DNA of 64,000 nt from JALZKA01 sp963786495. GTDB taxonomy: Bacteria > Actinomycetota > Thermoleophilia > Solirubrobacterales > 70-9. The number at the start of each line of letters is the position of its first letter. The stretch's first letter is position 1. Location: contig CAWAZL010000010.1 in the NCBI GenBank assembly GCA_963786495.1, positions 186,001-250,000 on the forward strand. Reading direction: 5' to 3'. The notes below the pieces were generated by a model, which saw only the letters and a list, made by a program, of their open reading frames with translations, was not told the origin of the DNA and searched no databases. The position numbers were made by a program, and so were the translations under genes. Positions 18,682-27,284 of the stretch are shown here, one piece after another.

Positions 18682-19135
18682 AGGGGCAGCGCCCCTGACG
18701 ATCCGCAGGCTTGCCTACGCGGATCTTCCGAACGTGCTCTCAATCGAGCGCCGGGCGTTCGTCACGCCCTGGTCGATGGCAATGTTCGTGCTCGAGCTCT
18801 CCAAGAGTTCTGGAATCTGCCTCGCTGCCCACTCTGGGGAGACCATGCGCGGCTATCTCGTCTGCTCGCGGTATGCGGAGCTGTGGCATCTCATGAACGT
18901 CGCCGTGGATCCTGAACACCGGCGCGAGGGCGTTGCAAACGAGCTGATCAGACACCTCCTGGAGGAGATCGACGGCCACGACAAGGTGATGCTCGAGGTT
19001 CGCGGTTCGAACGAGCCGGCCATCGAGATGTACCGCGGCTTCGGGTTCGACGCCGTTGGGCATCGCCGGCGGTATTACCAGGACAACGGTGAAGACGCGC
19101 TCGTCATGGAACTCGAGCTCATGCGCGAGTCGTGA
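18647..19135 (+). CDS. rimI: Ribosomal protein S18-alanine N-acetyltransferase (GNAT)
   Basis: 162 residues with the GNAT fold. LTIRRLAYADLPNVLSIE at the start of the domain, acetyl-CoA loop EHRREGVANELI (about residues 87-98), and a C-terminal YRGFGFDAVGHRRRYY typical of RimI. Acetylates the N-terminal Ala of S18. GTG start lies inside the tsaB end; its TGA overlaps the tsaD GTG, so tsaB-rimI-tsaD are one unit. Confidence 0.93.
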   Translation: MSEIAEPQAIGEGAAPLTIRRLAYADLPNVLSIERRAFVTPWSMAMFVLELSKSSGICLAAHSGETMRGYLVCSRYAELWHLMNVAVDPEHRREGVANELIRHLLEEIDGHDKVMLEVRGSNEPAIEMYRGFGFDAVGHRRRYYQDNGEDALVMELELMRES

Positions 19136-20118
19136 TCCTCGCGGTCGAGACGAGTTGCGACGACACCTGCGCCGCGGTGGTGGACGAGGGGCGGATCCTC
19201 TCGAACGTCATCTCGTCTCAAGCGGCGACCCACGCCGCGTTCGGCGGCATCGTGCCCGAGATCGCCTCGCGCCATCACCTGGAGCTGGTCAACCCGATCG
19301 TGGACGCAGCGCTGCATGAAGCCGGCATATCGCTGGACGACCTCGATGCGATTGCCGTCACCCGGGGCCCGGGCCTCATCGGTGCGCTCTTGGTGGGGGT
19401 CTCGACCGCGAAGGCGCTTGCGGCTGCGCGCCGCCTGCCGATGGTCGAGGTCGACCACCTCCACGGTCACGTTGCGGCGAACTTCCTAGAACCCGACCCT
19501 CTCGAGCCGCCGTTCCTGTGCCTGATCGCCAGCGGTGGCCACACCCTGCTCGCGGGCGTCACCGCCAAGGACGGGTTCGAGACCCTCGGCCAGACGCTGG
19601 ACGACGCCGCCGGGGAGGCACTCGACAAGGCGGCGCGTGTGCTTGGGTTGGGCTATCCGGGCGGCCCGGAGATCGAGCGCGTCGCGCGGGACGGCGATCC
19701 TGAGGCGTTTGCGTTCCCGGTCGCCATGGCGCGCGACCCAGGCCTCGACTTCAGCTTCTCTGGCCTCAAGACGGCGCTCGTCTACGCCGCACGGGACCTT
19801 GGTGAGGATGGCCTTGAAGAGCGCCGTGCCGATCTCGCGGCCAGCTTTCAGGCAGCGGTAGTAGGCCAGTTGACCGCGAAGCTCGAGCGGGCGCTCGACC
19901 ACGGAGAATGGCCGGCCGTCGCTCTGGGCGGCGGCGTGGCGGCGAATGGCCCGCTCCGCGACAGGGTCGGCGAGATCTGCGCCGAGCGCGACCTCATGCT
20001 GAAGCTGGTGCCGCGCGAGCTCTGCACTGACAACGCGGCGATGATCGGCGCTGCGGCCGAGTGCCTTAAGCAGGCGCCTCACCCGGACTATCTCGCCTGG
20101 GACGCGCGGGTGTCTTGA
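19132..20118 (+). CDS. tsaD: tRNA N6-adenosine threonylcarbamoyltransferase
   Basis: Catalytic subunit of t6A synthesis. 328 residues. N-terminal ILAVETSCDDTCAAVV, the metal site DHLHGH (near residues 107-112), LIASGGHTLL, and LGGGVAANGPLR are all typical. GTG start within the GTGA shared with rimI. Confidence 0.97.
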   Translation: MILAVETSCDDTCAAVVDEGRILSNVISSQAATHAAFGGIVPEIASRHHLELVNPIVDAALHEAGISLDDLDAIAVTRGPGLIGALLVGVSTAKALAAARRLPMVEVDHLHGHVAANFLEPDPLEPPFLCLIASGGHTLLAGVTAKDGFETLGQTLDDAAGEALDKAARVLGLGYPGGPEIERVARDGDPEAFAFPVAMARDPGLDFSFSGLKTALVYAARDLGEDGLEERRADLAASFQAAVVGQLTAKLERALDHGEWPAVALGGGVAANGPLRDRVGEICAERDLMLKLVPRELCTDNAAMIGAAAECLKQAPHPDYLAWDARVS

Positions 20119-20121
20119 TGA

Positions 20122-20135
20122 GCACCTTTAGGTGC
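20122..20135. other. 14-nt perfect palindrome between tsaD and the glutaredoxin gene
   Basis: GCACCT-TT-AGGTGC directly after the tsaD stop. It could be an operator for the glutaredoxin-rex unit or a weak hairpin; the sequence does not decide. Confidence 0.35.
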
Positions 20136-20158
20136 GAAAGCAGCAGGTGCCGTTAGTG

Positions 20159-20413
20159 ATGTCGAGGCGGGTTGTCCTTTACGGCCGACCTGAATGCCAC
20201 CTGTGCGATGAGGCGCGGGACGTCCTGAACGGCCTCGTCGCCGAGGCTCGCGATGTGGTGATGGTCGAGCGGAACATCGAGGACGACGAGGACCTCCATC
20301 GGCGATTTCTCGAGCGGATCCCGGTCATCGAGCTGGAGGGTCGCATCATCAGCGAGCTCGTCCCCGACGCGCGGCGGCTTCGTTCAACCCTGCTAAACAA
20401 GTCCACGCGATGA
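20159..20413 (+). CDS. Glutaredoxin-like thiol protein
   Basis: 84 residues from the ATG at 20159, preceded by AGGTG about 9 nt upstream (a GTG at 20132 would add nine residues). VVLYGRPECHLCDEARDVL carries the CxxC active site (C-H-L-C), followed by a thioredoxin-fold pattern with the cis-Pro loop RIPVIEL. Belongs to the small DUF836/glutaredoxin group. Its stop overlaps the rex ATG, a redox-themed pairing. Confidence 0.88.
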   Translation: MSRRVVLYGRPECHLCDEARDVLNGLVAEARDVVMVERNIEDDEDLHRRFLERIPVIELEGRIISELVPDARRLRSTLLNKSTR

Positions 20414-21084
20414 GCCTTCCGGGCCAGGAACATTCGACAGGGGAGAGCGACGGGGTCGCAGGCGACTCCGAGCGGCTCTCGCTTGGCGTTGCCGCGCGGC
20501 TGTCGCGCTATCTCCAGGTCTTGATCCAGGCCCGCAAGATGGGAAAGGAAACGATCTCGTCTCAGGAACTCGCCGAGTGGACACACATCAACTCGACGCA
20601 GATCCGCCGCGACCTCTCGGGCTTCGGCAAGTTCGGTAAGCGCGGCGTCGGCTACCGCACCGAGTCGCTGATCTCGGAGATCCGAAAGATCATGCGGACC
20701 TCGGGCCAGCACCACATCGCCCTGTTCGGTGCCGGCCACCTCGGTCAGGCGATCGCGGGCTCGGACATCTTCGCCGACCACGGGTTTCAGATCGTCGCCG
20801 TCTTCGACACCGATGCCGACGTAGTGGGCACCGAGATCGAAGGTGTTCCCGTTCTGGACCTCTCCGAGCTCGACCGCATCGTCTCCGAGCAGGAGATCGT
20901 GGTCGGCGTCCTGGCGGTGCCCAACGATGCTGCGCAGGACGTTGCCGACCGGCTCGTGGAGGCGGGCGTGCGGATCATCTTCAACTATTCGGAGCAGCTT
21001 CTTCAGGTCCCGCCCGAGGTCACAGTGCACACATCGAGCCCTGCCGTCGACCTTCTCTACGCGCTCTACTTCTACCTCGCTTAA
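20410..21084 (+). CDS. rex: Redox-sensing transcriptional repressor Rex
   Basis: NADH/NAD-sensing repressor of respiratory and fermentative genes. 224 residues. N-terminal winged helix (SSQELAEWTHINSTQIRRDL region, recognition helix STQIRRDLSGFGKFGKRGVGY in part), then the Rossmann domain IALFGAGHLGQAIA (about residues 98-111). cydAB, a frequent Rex target, lies 34 kb away in this window; no clear Rex palindrome was seen near it. Confidence 0.95.
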   Translation: MSLPGQEHSTGESDGVAGDSERLSLGVAARLSRYLQVLIQARKMGKETISSQELAEWTHINSTQIRRDLSGFGKFGKRGVGYRTESLISEIRKIMRTSGQHHIALFGAGHLGQAIAGSDIFADHGFQIVAVFDTDADVVGTEIEGVPVLDLSELDRIVSEQEIVVGVLAVPNDAAQDVADRLVEAGVRIIFNYSEQLLQVPPEVTVHTSSPAVDLLYALYFYLA

Positions 21085-21103
21085 CGGGGGTAACGGTCGG
21101 ACC

Positions 21104-22267
21104 ATGAGCGAGGACTCTGGGCTCGACCTCGGACGCGCAAGGGAGATCTTCGAAGCTTCCCAGGACTTCACGGTCGGGCTCGAAGAGGAGTTCGCAATCG
21201 TCGATCCGGACTCGCTCGAGCTCGCGCACGAGTTCCCGGCGATGATGGAGGCGTGCAAGGAGGACGAGCTCCTCGCTACCGCCGCCGCGGGGGAGTTGAT
21301 CGACACCGAGATCGAGATCCGCTCAGGCCGCGGTGACGACTTCGCTCACGCCGCAACGATGCAGACCGAGCATCGCGAGCGCCTCTTTGCATTGGCCGAC
21401 CGCATGCGCCTGGGGCTCGCGTCCTGGGGGACGCATCCGTGGGCGAACTACCTCGACCAGCAGATCATCGACACCGAGCACTACAACCGCCTTCGCGGCG
21501 AGCTCCAGTGGGTCGCCCTGCGGAACAACACCTGGTCGAACCACGTCCATGTCGGCATCGGCGGGGCGGATCGCGCGATCGCCGTGTGTGATCACCTGCG
21601 CGAGATCGTTCCACCGCTCCTCGCCCTGTCCGCGAACTCGCCGTTCCTGGACGGACATGACACCGGGCTGCACTCGATCCGCACCCAGATCTTCACCCGC
21701 ACCTTCCCTCGGTGCGGGATCCACGAGCCGTTCCGGGACTGGAAGACGTACGCGGGCTTCATCGACCGGCTTCGTGAGACGGGCGCGATCGTCGAGGCCA
21801 CCCAGCTTTGGTGGAGCGTCCGGCCTCACCATCGGTTCGGGACGGTCGAGTTCCGTATCTGCGACGCGCAAACCGGCGGCGACGAGTCCTTCGCGCTCGC
21901 TGGCCTCGTCGGCGCTTGTATCGCGCAGTCCGCCCTGGACTACGACGAGGGCAAGCTGCCAGAGCCACTGCCCGGCCGTGAGATCGAGGAGAACTTCTGG
22001 CGGGCGATCCGCTGGGGCCTCGACGGCGAGATGATCGACTGGCGCGGGAGCGGCGGGAACGTGCCGACGCGTCAGGTTGTCGAATCGCTCGCGGAGTGGA
22101 GCGCGCCCGCGGCCGCGTCGATGAACGCACCCGTCGAGCTGCCCGATCGCAACGGTGCCATGCGCTCGATCGACGCACTCGCTGACGGGGCGGCGCTCGG
22201 TGACATCTACAGCGACGCCGTCGAGGAGACGCGTCGCACCTACGCTCCGATCTTGACCGCTGGCTAG
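21104..22267 (+). CDS. Glutamate-cysteine ligase family 2 (YbdK-like carboxylate-amine ligase)
   Basis: 387 residues. FTVGLEEEFAIVDP (about residues 22-35) is the family motif with acidic metal ligands; NNTWSNHVHVGIGG and RTQIFTRTFPRCG follow. Forms an amide or gamma-glutamyl bond with ATP; in actinobacteria relatives make gamma-glutamylcysteine or act in other ligations. ATG 20 nt after rex; GGGGGTAACGG upstream gives a weak ribosome site. Confidence 0.9.
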   Translation: MSEDSGLDLGRAREIFEASQDFTVGLEEEFAIVDPDSLELAHEFPAMMEACKEDELLATAAAGELIDTEIEIRSGRGDDFAHAATMQTEHRERLFALADRMRLGLASWGTHPWANYLDQQIIDTEHYNRLRGELQWVALRNNTWSNHVHVGIGGADRAIAVCDHLREIVPPLLALSANSPFLDGHDTGLHSIRTQIFTRTFPRCGIHEPFRDWKTYAGFIDRLRETGAIVEATQLWWSVRPHHRFGTVEFRICDAQTGGDESFALAGLVGACIAQSALDYDEGKLPEPLPGREIEENFWRAIRWGLDGEMIDWRGSGGNVPTRQVVESLAEWSAPAAASMNAPVELPDRNGAMRSIDALADGAALGDIYSDAVEETRRTYAPILTAG

Positions 22268-22281
22268 GCTGCGAAACCGAG

Positions 22282-22809
22282 ATGGAAGGCACACCCCCAG
22301 AACAGCCCGCAGATCAGCCGACCGAGGAGGAGCTCCGCGCTCACCTCGAGGAGCAGCTTCGCCAGGTGCGTGTCCAGGACCTGATCGTCGAGAGCACCGC
22401 TTCCATCGTCAATCTGACCGTCCGCCGGATCGCGAAGCCCGACGAGCAGGACCTCGAGCAGGCCCGGGTCGGCATCGAGGCCGTCAGGGCGCTGGTCGAC
22501 CTGGTCGAGGGCGAGGTCGCGGGTCAGATCCGCTCGGCCCTCTCGGACCTTCAGCTCCTCTATGCGAGGGCGAGTCGGGGCGAGCCGCTCGACGGGCCGC
22601 CTGAGGAGGGCGGCGAAGAGCCTCCAGCCGGCGCCGCGATCCCAGCCTCAGAGCCAGGAACCACCGCCGAAACTCTGGACTCCCGGCCGGGATACCTAGC
22701 TCGACTAGCTAAACTGGCGCCCGCTTTTCGGCCGTCCGCGTTCCGGGCGGCTTTGTCACGTATCCCCCCGAAAACTCGTCCCCACATCAACCGGAGGATC
22801 CTTCCTTGA
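22282..22809 (+). CDS. DUF1844-like helical protein
   Basis: 175 residues. Residues about 30-100 (VQDLIVESTASIVNLTVRRI, LEQARVGIEAVRALVDLVEG) match the helical pattern of DUF1844 proteins, which have unknown function. The tail is Pro/Glu-rich and then basic. The last codons overlap the TTG start of hppA, and the hppA ribosome site lies inside this gene. Confidence 0.7.
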   Translation: MEGTPPEQPADQPTEEELRAHLEEQLRQVRVQDLIVESTASIVNLTVRRIAKPDEQDLEQARVGIEAVRALVDLVEGEVAGQIRSALSDLQLLYARASRGEPLDGPPEEGGEEPPAGAAIPASEPGTTAETLDSRPGYLARLAKLAPAFRPSAFRAALSRIPPKTRPHINRRILP

Positions 22810-24878
22810 CTGACTTTCTGACCGACTACGGCATCGTCATCGCGCTCGTCTGCGCAGGTGCCGCCGTCGCCTACGGCCTGATCATCACGCGGCGTCTGCT
22901 CGCACTGTCTCCCGGCAACGAGCGCATGCAGGAGATATCCGGCGCCATCCAGGAAGGGGCAAAGGCCTATCTAACGCGTCAGTACACGATTATCGCCGTC
23001 GTCGCGATTCCACTCGTGCTCGTGCTTGTCGCGATCCAGAGCGTGACCGTGGCGATTGGCTTCATCATCGGTGGAGCCCTCTCGGGCGCGGCGGGATTCA
23101 TCGGAATGAACCTGTCGGTCCGCGCCAACTCCAGAGTCGCCGAGGCGGCCCGCGGGGGCGTGCCGCCCGCTCTCGACGTCGCCTTCAAGGGCGGCTCGGT
23201 GACCGGCATGCTGGTCGTGGGGCTTGCGCTCCTCGGGGTGGCGGGTTACTTCGGGATTCTGGTTCTGGCCGGCGAGAGCGACGAAGAGGCCGTTGACGCC
23301 CTCATCGGCCTCGGCTTCGGTGGTTCGCTCATCTCGGTCTTCGCCCGACTCGGCGGCGGCATCTTCACTAAGGCAGCCGACGTCGGCGCCGACCTCGTTG
23401 GCAAGGTCGAGGCGGGCATCCCTGAGGATGACCCCCGTAACCCCGCGGTAATCGCCGACAACGTCGGTGACAACGTCGGCGATTGCGCCGGCATGGCGGC
23501 GGACCTTTTCGAGACTTACGCCGTGACCGCTGTGGCCGTGATGCTTTTGGGCGTTCTCTCCTTCCCGGAGGGCGTTGCCCGCGAAGTGGCGATCTACCCG
23601 CTGGTCCTGGGCGGCATCGCGATCCTGGCTTCCATCGCCGGAGCGCTCATCGTCCGCACGACGACCGATCGGGTCGAGGGGGCGCTGTACAAGGGAGTGA
23701 TCCTCGCCGGCGTGATCTCGGCTGCCGTCTTCTACCCCATCACGGATTGGCTGATGAGCGATGCGATCGCTGCAAGCGAATTCGACTTCAGTGTTTCTGA
23801 CCTCTGGTTCTGCGCCCTGATCGGCATCGCGGTCACCGGGCTTTTGTTCGTGATTACCGATTACTACACCTCGACTCGCTTCCGGCCCGTGCGCACTATT
23901 GCCAAGGCCTCGGAGACGGGACACGCGACGAACATCATCCAGGGCCTCGCGCAGGGTTTCCAGGGCACGGCCGCTCCGGCTCTCGTCCTGGCTTTCGCGA
24001 TTCTGGGTGCGAACGAGCTCGCCGGCATCTACGGGATTGCGATCGCCGTCGTCGCTCAGCTCTCGCTGACCGGCCTCATCGTCGCGCTCGACGCGTTCGG
24101 GCCGATCACCGACAACGCGGGCGGAATCGCCGAGATGGCGGAGCTGCCCGAGGACGTCCGCAACGTGACCGATCCGCTTGACGCGGTCGGCAACACCACG
24201 AAGGCCGTCACCAAGGGCTACGCGATCGGCTCGGCCGTTCTCGCCGCTCTGGTCCTGTTCAAGGCGTTTGAGATCGAGCTCAGCCGCGAAGAGGGCGGCG
24301 CTGAGTTCTTCTCGAACGGCAGCCCGTTCTCAATCTCCGATCCGGCGGTCCTCATCGGCCTCTTGATCGGCGGCATGATGGTCTACCTCTTTGCCGCCTT
24401 CTCGATTGAAGCTGTCGGCCGCGCCGGCGGCGAGGTCGTCGAGCAGGTGCGGAAGCAGTTCCGTGAGAAGCCCGGAATTATGGACGGGACCGAGAAGCCC
24501 GACTACGCGGACACGGTCTCAATCGTCACGGCTGCCGCGCAGCGCGAGATGATCCTTCCGTCGCTGATCCCGATCGTCATTCCCGTGCTCGTAGGCGTCA
24601 TCAGTGTCAAGGCGCTTGGCGGGCTACTCATCGGCGTGATCATCGTCGGCCTCTTCATGGCCCTCGCGATGACCGTCGGCGGCGGTGCGTGGGACAACGC
24701 GAAGAAGCTGATCGAGGACGGCGCTCATGGCGGCAAGGGCTCTGAGGCCCACGCCGCGTCGGTGACCGGCGACACGGTCGGCGATCCCTACAAGGACACC
24801 GCTGGTCCCGCGATCAACCCGATGATCAAGGTCGCCAATATCGTGGCCATCCTGATCATCCCGATCGTCAACTTCTAG
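22806..24878 (+). CDS. hppA: K+-independent H+-translocating pyrophosphatase
   Basis: Membrane pump that couples PPi hydrolysis to proton export. 690 residues and about 16 membrane spans. Catalytic loop DNVGDNVGDCAGMAADLFETY (shown as DNVGDNVGDCAG), and the C-terminal KDTAGPAINPMIK. The segment NTTKAVTKGY places Lys466 and Thr469 where K+-independent enzymes carry Lys/Thr (Ala in K+-dependent ones). TTG start with a strong ribosome site (GGAGG at 22793-22797). Confidence 0.97.
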   Translation: MTDFLTDYGIVIALVCAGAAVAYGLIITRRLLALSPGNERMQEISGAIQEGAKAYLTRQYTIIAVVAIPLVLVLVAIQSVTVAIGFIIGGALSGAAGFIGMNLSVRANSRVAEAARGGVPPALDVAFKGGSVTGMLVVGLALLGVAGYFGILVLAGESDEEAVDALIGLGFGGSLISVFARLGGGIFTKAADVGADLVGKVEAGIPEDDPRNPAVIADNVGDNVGDCAGMAADLFETYAVTAVAVMLLGVLSFPEGVAREVAIYPLVLGGIAILASIAGALIVRTTTDRVEGALYKGVILAGVISAAVFYPITDWLMSDAIAASEFDFSVSDLWFCALIGIAVTGLLFVITDYYTSTRFRPVRTIAKASETGHATNIIQGLAQGFQGTAAPALVLAFAILGANELAGIYGIAIAVVAQLSLTGLIVALDAFGPITDNAGGIAEMAELPEDVRNVTDPLDAVGNTTKAVTKGYAIGSAVLAALVLFKAFEIELSREEGGAEFFSNGSPFSISDPAVLIGLLIGGMMVYLFAAFSIEAVGRAGGEVVEQVRKQFREKPGIMDGTEKPDYADTVSIVTAAAQREMILPSLIPIVIPVLVGVISVKALGGLLIGVIIVGLFMALAMTVGGGAWDNAKKLIEDGAHGGKGSEAHAASVTGDTVGDPYKDTAGPAINPMIKVANIVAILIIPIVNF

Positions 24879-24899
24879 CCCGGACAACATCCTGAGCGA

Positions 24900-24925
24900 A
24901 AGCGGCCGCCCCCGGGTGGCCGCTT
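24900..24925. terminator. Terminator hairpin between hppA and the TolB-like gene
   Basis: 8-bp stem AAGCGGCC / GGCCGCTT with a 10-nt loop, extended partly by flanking GCGA/CGC. Convergent gene ends on both sides. Confidence 0.65.
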
Positions 24926-24937
24926 CGCGTTGAGGGC

Positions 24938-25819
24938 TCAGTCGTAGAAGAAGTCGTTGTTGGCGTCGTCGGTGATGTTCCGTTTTCCTTCGCCGTTCAG
25001 CTTGACGGTGAAAACGTCCTGCTGGCCGTTGTCAAAGTCGAAGAACGAGAGTCGTGTCCCGTTGGGTGAGTAACACGGCACGGAAGGGTTGCCGGCGTTG
25101 ACCCCGACATTGGTCATCGGCCCGCCAGAGGCTTTGATCGTCTTCAACTTGGAGCCGCTGCCCTTGGCCTGAGAAAACGCGATTCGCTTGCCGTCGGGCG
25201 ACCAGGTGGGATTGAACTCCGACTTCTGGGGGGTGTCGGTCCTCTGCTTTCGGCCCGAGCCGTCCTCGTTCATGACATAGACGTCACCGGTGGTGATAGA
25301 TGTCTCGCCCCGCTCGAACGCGATGCGCGTCCCGTCGGGGGACCACTCTGGGGCTCCATCGTCTTCGGTGCCCTCTAGGAGGGGATCGACGTCGCTGCCG
25401 TCGATATTCGATCGCACGATGTCGCCGGCGGCGCCGCTGAAGGAGGTGTAGACGATCGACTTGCCGTCCGGGCTGATGTCAGGCTCAAGCTCTTGGGCGC
25501 CGGCGGTCTCGGTGATGTTGTCGACGTCAGTGCCGTCGGACTTGGCGACCCAGATGTCGCCGCCCTGCCTGAAGGCGATCTTCTTCCCGTTGTCGGAGAT
25601 GGTTGGCGTGTCCTCGAACCCCGGGATCTCGATCGGCTTTTCACCGGTCCCATCGTGCTTGCTCGTGTGCGGATCGCAGACACCCATCTCGCAGCTGATG
25701 TAGATGATTCGGCCGTTGTCAGACCAGGTATCCGAACCGCTCGCGCTGGCCGTGAGCATCGTGGACGCCCCGAGCGTCACCGCGGTCAAGGCCATCAGCT
25801 TCTTCCCCGATTGGTTCAC
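24938..25819 (-). CDS. Secreted TolB-like beta-propeller (PD40 repeats)
   Basis: 293 residues. Signal peptide (LMALTAVTLGASTMLTASA, cleavage near residue 27). Repeated SPDGK/SPDGTRIAF/SPNGTRLSFFDF strands define about six PD40/WD40-like blades. There is no catalytic domain, so it is a propeller-only protein of unknown ligand. GTG start preceded by AGGGAG; a TATGGT hexamer at 25855-25850 on this strand may be its -10. Confidence 0.85.
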   Translation of the reverse strand: MNQSGKKLMALTAVTLGASTMLTASASGSDTWSDNGRIIYISCEMGVCDPHTSKHDGTGEKPIEIPGFEDTPTISDNGKKIAFRQGGDIWVAKSDGTDVDNITETAGAQELEPDISPDGKSIVYTSFSGAAGDIVRSNIDGSDVDPLLEGTEDDGAPEWSPDGTRIAFERGETSITTGDVYVMNEDGSGRKQRTDTPQKSEFNPTWSPDGKRIAFSQAKGSGSKLKTIKASGGPMTNVGVNAGNPSVPCYSPNGTRLSFFDFDNGQQDVFTVKLNGEGKRNITDDANNDFFYD

Positions 25820-25884
25820 TTAAGACTCCCTGCTCGTTTGACACACGGAACCATACGCCTCGTCTCCCGAATACGCTGCCCGCC

Positions 25885-26961
25885 GTGAGCGACCATCGCC
25901 CCGTCAACGTCGCCGACTACGAGCGGCTAGCGGCAAAGAGGATCGAGGCGGGAGCGCTTGGCTATTTCGCGGGCGGCGCCGGTGACGAGAGGACGTTGAG
26001 GCGTAACGCCGCGGCATATGCGGAGTGGGAACTGATCCCGCGGGTCCTGGTCGATGTCTCGGCCGTCGACTCGACGGTCGAGCTCTTCGGCTCCGAGCTT
26101 TCGATGCCGCTAGTCCAGGCACCCGTCGCCTTTCAGCGCCTCGTCCACCCCGACGGCGAGGAGGCGATGGCCCGGGCCGTGGGAGCGGCGGGGACGGCGA
26201 TGTGCCTGTCGACGATCGCCACAGCCACCCCGGCATCGGTTGCGGCCGCGGCGCCGGATACGACCAGGTGGTTCCAGCTCTACGTGTTCAGCGACCGCGG
26301 CGTGACCGAGGCGCTCCTGGCCGAGGCGGTCGAGTCGGGCTACGAGGCGATCTTTCTAACGGTCGACGCTCCGTTCGCGGGCAGGCGCGAGCGCGACCTG
26401 CGTGTGGGCTTCGAGGTTGACGTCGACGCTCCGAGCGTTACCGCCGCGATCGGCTCGGACCGGCCCGTCTCGGTGAAAGAGGTGTTCGGCCTGGTCGATG
26501 CCTCCCTGGACTGGGACGATTTCGCTTCGCTTGCCGCGGGCTGCGAGCTCCCGATCGTTCTCAAGGGCATCATGCACCCCGCGGACGCCGAGCTGGCGAT
26601 CGAAGCGGGCGCAGCGGGAGTCGTGGTCTCCAACCACGGCGGCAGGCAGCTCGACGGCGTTCCGGCGACGATCGATGCGCTCCCCGCGGTTGCCGACGCT
26701 GTCGACGGGCGTGTGCCAGTTCTTGTGGATGGCGGAATCAGGCGCGGGACGGACGTGCTCGTGGCCCTCGCGCTGGGAGCCGATGCGGTGCTCGCCGGCC
26801 GGCCGGCCGTCTGGGGACTTGCCGTCGATGGCGAGGAGGGAGCTCGGGAAGTGCTCGAGATTCTGAAGGCCGAGATCCGGCTCGGCCTGGCGCTGTTGGG
26901 CTGTCGGACGCCAGCCGACGTGTCGCGCGCGCATGTAGCGCGCGCGACCTCAGGCGCTTAG
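25885..26961 (+). CDS. FMN-dependent alpha-hydroxy-acid oxidase (lactate/glycolate oxidase type)
   Basis: Oxidises a small L-2-hydroxy acid with FMN. 358 residues, TIM barrel. YFAGGAGDERTLRRN near the start, SDRGVTEALL, and the catalytic/FMN motif VVSNHGGRQLDG with the catalytic His (about residues 248-259), followed by VDGGIRRGTDVLVALALGA. Substrate not resolvable. GTG start with TACGCT 7 nt upstream. Its TAG overlaps the TAA of a convergent 68-residue gene. Confidence 0.94.
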   Translation: MSDHRPVNVADYERLAAKRIEAGALGYFAGGAGDERTLRRNAAAYAEWELIPRVLVDVSAVDSTVELFGSELSMPLVQAPVAFQRLVHPDGEEAMARAVGAAGTAMCLSTIATATPASVAAAAPDTTRWFQLYVFSDRGVTEALLAEAVESGYEAIFLTVDAPFAGRRERDLRVGFEVDVDAPSVTAAIGSDRPVSVKEVFGLVDASLDWDDFASLAAGCELPIVLKGIMHPADAELAIEAGAAGVVVSNHGGRQLDGVPATIDALPAVADAVDGRVPVLVDGGIRRGTDVLVALALGADAVLAGRPAVWGLAVDGEEGAREVLEILKAEIRLGLALLGCRTPADVSRAHVARATSGA

Positions 26962-27164
26962 CTACCGAGCTTGAAGTGCCCGGTGTTCTCCGCGTCGTCA
27001 CGGGTCTTCACGAGACGGCCGGCCTTCTTCGCGTGCTGAAAGCCTTCCTTTATCTCTGACTTCTCCATGCCGAGCTGGCCGGCTACGTCTTCGCGCGTGA
27101 ACTCGTCTTTGTCGAGTTCCTTGGCTGCATCGACTACTTGATCTTCGGTGGGGCTCTGAGCCAT
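26958..27164 (-). CDS. Small acidic/basic helical protein, 68 aa
   Basis: Start ATG at 27164 with a strong ribosome site (GGAAGGAG). MAQSPTEDQVVDAAKELD then FTREDVAGQLGMEKSEIKEG has the look of a winged-helix or helix-turn-helix (DEFTREDVAGQLG), then AGRLVKTRDDAENTGHFKL as a wing. Possibly a small DNA-binding protein. Stop overlaps the oxidase stop by 4 bp. Confidence 0.75.
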   Translation of the reverse strand: MAQSPTEDQVVDAAKELDKDEFTREDVAGQLGMEKSEIKEGFQHAKKAGRLVKTRDDAENTGHFKLGS

Positions 27165-27284
27165 GGTGGGCTCCTTCCGGTTGATTACTTGACGGTAAGC
27201 GTCGCAGGCTCGCTTCGAGACATGCCGTGATTGGGCGCTAGAACCGGCGCCTGGAGGCCGCAGCAGGGGTAGCCTGGCCCCAAG

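Noticed and set aside
20122..20135. GCACCT-TT-AGGTGC as a Rex operator
   Set aside because: It does not match the TTGTGA-N6-TCACAA type site; kept only as an unexplained palindrome.
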